A stretch of 64,000 nucleotides of DNA, from assembly GCA_027563935.2 (NCBI GenBank), contig CM050454.1, positions 48,450,596 to 48,514,595 of the forward strand, given 5' to 3'. Within the stretch, counting starts at the first letter, position 1, and each line of letters opens with the position of its first letter. Shown piece after piece: positions 59,163-64,000 of this stretch. Position numbers and translations under genes: made by a program. The notes beneath the pieces were generated by a model, which did not search any database, was not told the DNA's origin, and saw only the letters and a program-made list of their open reading frames with translations. This stretch comes from Costus lasius (taxonomy: Eukaryota > Streptophyta > Magnoliopsida > Zingiberales > Costaceae).

Positions 59163-62100
59163 CTAAGTGAAGCCATACCTGATGGGCTTCCTCCGAGCCC
59201 TAGTGGATCTTCTAGGAGCTGTGTTAGGCCCTCCATCAATTCTCCCCGGGTTGGAAAAATTCTCCTCAGGAGAATTATCCTTGAATCCTTGGAGCAAATC
59301 TGGAGCAGCCAGGGCTAGCTCTGCCTCGGGGAGCCATGCCTCCTCACCGTTAGAGAACTTAACGCGGTAAAACAGTTGTACCTCGTCAGGGGTGAGTCGG
59401 GTCTGGTCCTCAAGGATATCCACTATCTCTGGATCGAAGGGGGCCTCTGGTTCTTTGAGTGAGAGAGGCTCCTTGTATGCTGTGAGATCCTCCACGTTGA
59501 CTGTGGTGGGGATCCCCAAATCTGGAGGCAGATCAAGCACGTATGCGTTGTTGTTGATCTTGCTCATGATGGTGAAGGGTCCCAAACCCTTTGCATTCAG
59601 CTTGCGTCCGTGTCCTTGGATACGCTCCTCGCGGACTCGCAAAATCACCTGATCGCCTACATTGAATAACCTTTCTCGGCGTTTCTTGTTAGCAGCTTCG
59701 CAATATGAAACAGTAGAGTCTAGAATCTTGCTAAGAATCTCATGGTGTAATTGCGAAATATTGAAAGCATAATCACGAGCTGATAAGGAAGGTTTTAAAT
59801 TCTTGGGTAAGGCAATCAGATCAATGGGTTTCTTAGGCTGATACCCTAAGTTTGCCTGAAAAGGGGAGAGACCTGTAGTCCTATTGACAACACTATTGTA
59901 GGAGAACTCGGCGGTGGGCAAGAGTTTGTCCCAAGTGCCGGGGTGTTCACCTACAAGGCTTCTAAGGATGTTCCCTAGTGATCGGTTGACCACTTCAGTC
60001 TGACCATCCGTTTGGGGATGATAGGCTGTAGAGAATTTCAGTTTGGTACCTAGTAAGGTCCACAAGGTCTTCCAGAAATAACTGACAAATCGGGTGTCCC
60101 TATCGGAAACTATGGTAAGGGGGGGTACCATGTAGCCTAACAACTTCTTTAAAGAATAACTTGGCTATGTGAGAGGCATCAGAAGTTTTATAGCAAGGGA
60201 TGAAATGGGCCATCTTAGTGAATCTATCTACTACTACAAAGATGGAGTCATGCTTGCTAGATGTTCTGGGCAGCCCTAAGATAAAGTCCATGCTCAAGTC
60301 TTGACATGGGGCTTGGGGAATGGGTAGCGGGGTGTAGAGCCCAGCACTATGCTTATGGGTCTTAGTTACCTGGCATGTCCTACAGTGGCTAACCACCTTA
60401 GCAACATCCCTGTTGAGGTTTGGCCAATAAAACCTCTCCTCAACCAAGGTTTGGGTTTTATCCCGACCATGGTGACCTGCAGACCCTCCTCCGTGCAATT
60501 CCCAAATAAGGAATTCTCGAATTGAGGTCTTAGGGACACAAAGTATAGGTCCAAGAAATAAGAACCCATCCCTAAGGGTGTACAAAGGATGACTTAGGGG
60601 GTCAACACTAAGTTCAGCATGTATAGAAGCAAAATCAGGACAATCAAGATATGCAGTTTTCATATTTTCAAAGCCAGTAACTTGAACATGTAAAGTTTGC
60701 ATAAGTAAAGTAACCCTACTTAAAGCATCAGCTACTTTGTTTTCCTTTCCTGATTTGTGTTTTAGGACAAAGGTGTACTGCTGGATATACTCTACCCATT
60801 TGGCATGCCTAAAATTCAACTTCTTTTGAGCACTAAGGTATGACAAAGCCTGGTGGTCACTATTAAGGATAAACTCATTATGAATCAAGTAGTGCCTCCA
60901 ATATCTAAGAGATTGAACTACAGCATAAAATTCCTTGTCATAAGTTGAATATTTCTGTTTTGCCTCATTGAGTTTTTCACTGAAAAAGGCAACAGGGTGA
61001 CCTTCTTGACTGAGGGTCCCTCCTATGCCAATCCCAGAGGCATCACAGTCAACCTCGAAGACTTTGCTGAAGTCAGGGAGTCTGAGGACTGGGGCTGTGG
61101 TCATCCTTACTTTAAGTTCACTAAAGGCTCGGCTAGCAGGTTTAGTCCAAGCAAAATCGCCTAGTTTCAAACAACTAGTGATAGGGGCAACAATAGTACT
61201 GAAGTTTCTAATGAACCTTCGGTAGAAGGTAGCTAAGCCATGGAAGCTCCTAACTTCAGTTAAAGTTTTGGGTTCGGGCCAGTCTAGAATAGCTTGGACC
61301 TTAGAGGGGTCAGCTTGAAGGCCCTGCTCAGACACTATGAACCCTAGAAAGACAACACTGCTAGAGAGGAAAGAACATTTCTTTAAGTTAACATAAAGCT
61401 TCTCTTTCCTAAGTAGTTCAAGGGTTTTCCTGAGATGATCTAGGTGAGCTTCCTTAGTTTTGCTAAAGATTAAGATATCATCGAAATAAACAACTAGGAA
61501 TCTACCTATGTAAGGTTTCAGGACCTGTGTCATAAGCCTCATAAAAGTAGAAGGGGCGTTAGTTAAGCTAAAGGGCATCACTAACCACTCATATAAACCA
61601 TCTTTCGTTTTGAAAGCGGTTTTCCATTCATCCCCTTCTCTAACTCTAACTTGGTGGTATCCACTCCTAAGATCAAGTTTGGTGAACCATCTAGACCCAA
61701 CTAGCATGTCTAACATATCATCCAGCCTAGGAATAGGGAATCTGTACTTTACAGTTATCTTATTGATGGCACGGCAGTCTATGCACATGCGCCAGCTGCC
61801 ATCCTTCTTAGGGGTCAAGAGGGCTGGAACAGCACATGGACTAAGACTTTCCCTAATATAACCCTTGGCTAAGAGATCATCTACTTGTCTCTTAAGTTCA
61901 GTGTGCTCAGTAGGGTTCATCCTATAATGGGGAAGGTTGGGTAAAGTGGATCCAGGGACAAGATCTATAACATGCTGGATATCCCTAAGTGGAGGTAGAC
62001 CATTGGGTAAGTCTTCTGGGATAAGTTCATTATAGTCTTCTAGGATGCTTTCTACCTCAGGAGGGGTTTTGGTTTCAGTTTCAGGTGTGGTTTCTTTAAT

Positions 62101-63777
62101 GATAAGGGTATAGAGAGGTTGGTCTTCTATGTATTCCTTAGCAAAGGTTTGGGGTTGGATAAGTTGGATGGTTGGCTTTGGTTGTTTGGGTTCTTCTATC
62201 TTACCTTTGCTAGTGGAGGCTCTAAGTTCCTTAGGTAAGGATGGCTTAAGCCTAATTTTCTGTCCATTGTGATTGAAGACATAAGTGTTTGTCCTACCGT
62301 AGTGGACAACATCCATGTCAAAAATCCAAGGACGGCCTAGGAGAATTTGGGCGACATCCATTGTGATGACGTCACACCATATTGATCCTTGGTAGGCACC
62401 AAAAGTGAGTGGGACAAGGCACCTATGAGAGACAGGAACGCTAGTCTGGTTGACCCAGGAAATACTATAAGGCTTAGGGTGAGGTTCTGCCTTAAGGTTG
62501 AGTTTAGTGACTGCTACTTGAGAGACGGCATTCAAACTGCTCCCTCCATCAATTACTACTTTGCACATGTGACCATGGCATTTTGAGTAAGTGTGGAAGA
62601 TGCTGGTTCTTCGCCAGTCTTCAGTAGGGGTGGGGTTGATCAGGGTGCACCTGACTACTCCCAGAGTGTTGAGGAAAAAATCCTCTTCACTACCACAGTC
62701 ATTAATTTCAACATTACAGCAGTTAGGGTCTTGATCTAAGTTTTCCTCAGTTTCTACTTCTGGTTCTACATGTTCCTCAGTCATAACCATTATCTTTTTA
62801 GGACAGTTCCTTATGAGGTGACCTGGTTGTTTACAGTTATGGCAGACAACTGTGGTTTGGTTTGGCTTGGGTTTAGGGGTTGAGGAGTTAGGGTGTGAAC
62901 TACTAGGAGAGGGCCTATAGGTTGGTTTAGAGGTCAGAGCTTCCTTTCTAATCTTAAGTTGCTGTTGAACTTCAAGGGCTCTTTGGTAAGCTTCCTCTAT
63001 GGTATCTATTTGGTAAAAGGCAAGTCCTCTCTTAATTTCTAGTTTGAGACCATTCTTGAACCTACTCAGGGTAAACATTGGGGTTTCGTCCATTTCACTC
63101 CTCAATAACAGTTCATCAAACTCTACCATATATTCTTCTACGGTTGAGTTTCCTTGGGTAAGGCCACTTGTTTGGTCAAGAAGCTTACTATGAAAGTTCA
63201 GGGGAACATACTTTTCTCTCAGTCTAGTGTTCATCTCTTCCCATCTTGTAATGGGGGTTTGTCTAGACCTTTGTAGGCTTCTTTCTACATTACTCCAATA
63301 GAGTCTAGCAGAACCTTCAAGCAGGCATTTGGTGAACCTAACCTTAGAGTGCTCGGGCATCATACTCCATTCGAAGTATTGCTCGAGTTTGGTTGCCCAG
63401 TCTAGGTAAACTCTAGGATCAAGGGATCCATTAAAAGTGGGCGGGTTAAGCTTCACAACATGGGCATAGTCATCCCTAGGTCGAGGGTTGTGATGATTTT
63501 GGACAGGGTGTCCTTCCCAATCAAAGTCTTGGGGAGTGTTCCTAGGGTTGTTCCTTGGGGTTTGCTGGCTTTGCACAGGTTCCCTAGAGTGATGTTCACT
63601 TGGGGGTTGGCTATGAGATCTAGTCCTATTAGACTCTTCTATCTCTTGCACCTTATCATTGAGTTGGGGTAGATTTGTGTCCACATCGTCTATCCTATGG
63701 TTTAAGGCTGCAATCATTTCAGCTAAGGTTTCCAAAGTTATGGGTTGGGAGCTTTGAGCCTTAGATCTAGTCTGCAT
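59163..63777 (-). pseudogene. Gy4 gag-pol polyprotein (chromovirus), one frameshift
   Basis: The likely start is MQTRSKAQ at 63777; the frame is open to 63837. Positions below count from 63837. Gag (about 120-300); zinc knuckle CHNCKQPGHLIRNC (332-345); protease with DGGSS (430-434); RT with YFDD (784-787); RNase H with CDASG (931-935); integrase zinc region (HHG... HCRTC, 1121-1155) and MDF (1184). The frame then breaks in a C7 run (minus strand; + G7 at about 60119-60125). The next frame (60143-59163) carries SDRDTRF, the E-containing HPQTDGQTEVVNR and a C-terminal chromodomain-like stretch (FYRVKFSNGEEAWLPEAEL), as in chromoviruses. With one C fewer the whole would be a single frame of about 1,560 codons. 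A real mutation or a homopolymer error are both possible. Confidence 0.9.
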
Positions 63778-63935
63778 GTCTGATTTTTTTTTGAAAAAAA
63801 GGATTTTTATAGAGAAAATAATAGAGCTAGTAGCCAATTATGAAAATCCTTTGTCTCAAACAACCTAGTTCCAAAAATCGCCTAGAAGTTAGAAAATAAG
63901 TTTGAAGGCTTGAAATTTCTAATCTAGGAGCCTAA

Positions 63936-63947
63936 GCTTTGATACCA
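63936..63947 (-). other. Gy4 primer binding site (tRNA-Met type)
   Basis: The minus strand reads TGGTATCAAAGC three bases after the 5' LTR end (CCTACATCA). The leader between it and gag (63778-63935) is short and A/T-rich. Confidence 0.85.
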
Positions 63948-63950
63948 AGA

Positions 63951-64000
63951 TGATGTAGGGGTAATTCACAAAGCATGCAAACAACGATTTTCGAAAAATA
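63951..64000 (-). repeat. Gy4 5' LTR, cut by window end
   Basis: TGATGTAGGGGTAATTCAC continues into sequence identical to 54568 onward. Only 50 bases are visible. Confidence 0.85.

Larger units (their letters stand above)
45001..64000 (-). mobile_element. Gy4: Ty3/gypsy chromovirus, nearly complete, with nested insertions
   Basis: From the right, on the minus strand: 5' LTR (63951 to beyond the window), primer site, gag-pol (63777-59163), then the 3' LTR split into several pieces ending at 45001. The LTR ends match: TGATGTAGG at 45001 and 63951, followed in both (after Pal on the left) by ATTCACAAAGCATGCAAAC. The left TSD is CTTTC; the right one is outside. Pal plus Co-D (45010-54564) and F (55730-58748) lie inside its 3' LTR. 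Confidence 0.85.

Overview
The window is nuclear DNA of a flowering plant made entirely of nested LTR retrotransposons. I recognise no host gene, rRNA, functional tRNA gene or CRISPR array. Plant origin is inferred from the element types (Athila-like Ty3/gypsy with tRNA-Asp type primer sites, a plant-type chromovirus, Ty1/copia with initiator-tRNA-Met primer sites). The species cannot be told from the sequence.

I label the elements Gy1-Gy4 (Ty3/gypsy), Co-A to Co-D (four copies of one Ty1/copia family), E (a solo LTR of that copia family), F (a solo LTR of an unrelated family) and Pal (a tRNA-like/SINE-like palindrome). Boundaries rest on LTR ends, primer binding sites and 5-bp target site duplications (TSDs) read directly from the sequence.

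Layout. 1-2063 is the 3' end of gypsy Gy1 (+). At 2138 an Athila-like gypsy Gy3 (+) begins; its pieces run through the window to 45000 and its remainder should lie beyond 64000. Gy3's 5' LTR (2138-2351, 12303-14103) is split by Gy2 (2352-12302, -), a defective Athila-like element with gag-protease and an env-like ORF but no reverse transcriptase or integrase. Gy3's gag is split by Co-A (14697-34498, -; TSD ACTGG) and, about 25 bp further on, by Co-C (34528-43548, -; TSD CGCTT). Co-A's 5' LTR is itself split by solo LTR E (+; TSD TACCA), which is split by Co-B (24902-34000, -; TSD AGATC). Gy3's protease is broken at 45000 by chromovirus Gy4 (-, 45001 to beyond the window; left TSD CTTTC). Gy4's 3' LTR carries Pal, into whose right arm Co-D (45426-54537, +; TSD GTATA) inserted, and solo LTR F (55730-58748; TSD TTGGT).

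Coding state. Co-A has one uninterrupted 1291-residue gag-pol frame but no ATG at the usual start. Co-B is intact except for one 1-nt deletion. Co-D has two in-frame stops, both of the C-to-T type. Co-C is heavily broken. Gy4 carries a complete gag-pol with one frameshift in a C7 run. Gy1-Gy3 are decayed.

The most unusual signals are: arrays of short ACGG-type palindromes in the LTRs or untranslated regions of three gypsy elements; an LTR in Gy2 that has swallowed an old primer binding site; a near-perfect ~118-bp-arm palindrome built from a tRNA-like SINE head; and head-on same-family LTR insertions that create long inverted repeats.
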